From an uncultured Angelakisella sp. (lineage in GTDB: Bacteria; Bacillota; Clostridia; Oscillospirales; Ruminococcaceae), in contig CAJUFK010000087.1 of NCBI GenBank assembly GCA_910585535.1, positions 1 to 14,427 on the forward strand: a stretch of DNA of 14,427 nt, read 5' to 3'. Below the pieces are notes generated by a model. It did no database searches and had not been told where the DNA came from. It saw only the letters and a list, made by a program, of their open reading frames with translations. A program made the translations under genes and the position numbers. This document shows positions 13,961 to 14,427 of the stretch, piece after piece (position 1 is the stretch's first letter; each line of letters starts with the position of its first letter).

Positions 13961-14427
13961 TTACAGCTCCAGGTTCTTCCCGTCCTTGCCAAAGACATGG
14001 CAGACATTGCCGCCAAAGGTGAAGTTGATTTTGGCGCCAAGGGCGAAGGTGTCCTTGTGGTTGCCGGTGAGATCCATGGTGGGAACGATGATAACCACGT
14101 CCTTGCCATTTGCATTGGCATGGAGGTGGACCTCGCTGCCCATCATTTCGGAGACATCCACAGTTGCAGTGATGGCGTTGTCCTCCCCGCTGAGGATGAT
14201 GTGGCTGGGACGGACGCCCAGGGTGATGGGCTGCTCAGGGACATTCTTGGCCGTCAGGGCCTTCTGCTTCGTCTCGGAAAGGGCGACGCGAAGGGAGCCT
14301 ACCTCCACCAGGTACTGATCCTTGTCCTTCACCAGCTTGGCGTCGAAGAAGTTCATCTGGGGCATCCCGATGAAGCCGGCGACAAAGAGGTTGGCGGGGT
14401 GGTCAAACACCTCTTGGGGGGTGCCGA
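13961..14427 (-). CDS. sugar ABC transporter ATP-binding protein, C-terminal part (MsmX/UgpC/MalK family), cut by window edge
   Basis: The last 154 residues of an ATPase of the MsmX/UgpC/MalK group; the gene continues beyond the right edge. The visible part starts GTPQEVFDHPANLFVAGFIG, the end of the nucleotide-binding domain typical of this group, followed by PQMNFFDA and the TOBE/OB regulatory domain with LGVRPSHI. The Walker and signature motifs lie outside the window. Such ATPases energise uptake of oligosaccharides or glycerol phosphate and may serve several transporters. There are no permease or binding-protein genes in the visible region, so specificity cannot be stated. Two terminator-like hairpins follow. 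Confidence 0.92.
   Translation of the reverse strand, partial: GTPQEVFDHPANLFVAGFIGMPQMNFFDAKLVKDKDQYLVEVGSLRVALSETKQKALTAKNVPEQPITLGVRPSHIILSGEDNAITATVDVSEMMGSEVHLHANANGKDVVIIVPTMDLTGNHKDTFALGAKINFTFGGNVCHVFGKDGKNLEL

Overview
The window looks like part of the chromosome of a GC-rich, anaerobic, spore-forming Firmicute, most likely a gut member of the Oscillospirales (Flavonifractor, Lawsonibacter or Oscillibacter-like). This is inferred from strong AGGAGG-type ribosome sites, C/G-ending codons, intrinsic terminators, a SpoIID-like/peptidoglycan-binding protein, and the gene families present. No marker gene fixes the taxon.

Region 1 (23-7407, minus strand) is a five-gene cluster read right to left: a MalY/PatB-type PLP C-S lyase, an AbgT-family transporter, an M24 metallopeptidase, a CoA-disulfide reductase fused to a rhodanese, and an L-cysteine desulfidase (CyuA/UPF0597). 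Read together it resembles a route for importing a peptide-like or amidated compound, trimming it, cleaving C-S bonds and handling the released sulfide or persulfide. Families and active-site residues are visible; the joint pathway is inference. A roughly 220-base block rich in hairpins lies between the transporter and the peptidase and looks like a structured RNA. A weak promoter and a perfect 13-base palindrome precede the first gene.

Region 2 (about 7620-9297) is an accessory island. It is bracketed by an imperfect inverted repeat of about 110 bases. Its right arm belongs to a 139-base tandem repeat of about 2.4 clear copies. Between the arms is AT-richer DNA with one unrecognised 168-aa protein gene and, after its stop codon in the same frame, a fragment of a GNAT acetyltransferase.

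Region 3 (9295-12657) holds two divergent cell-surface or envelope genes. One is a secreted, membrane-anchored protein with a Pro/Ser/Glu stalk and an Asp-rich stretch, served by a good promoter. The other is a 585-aa protein with a regulatory-like beta domain, a SpoIID-like domain and three peptidoglycan-binding repeats.

Region 4 (12611-14427, minus strand) is carbohydrate-related. A PfkB-family sugar-phosphate kinase (1-phosphofructokinase/tagatose-6-phosphate kinase type) has a strong terminator and a folded leader ending in a U run next to its ribosome site. Upstream of it is the C-terminal end of an MsmX/UgpC-type sugar ABC-transporter ATPase, cut by the window edge and followed by two terminator-like hairpins.
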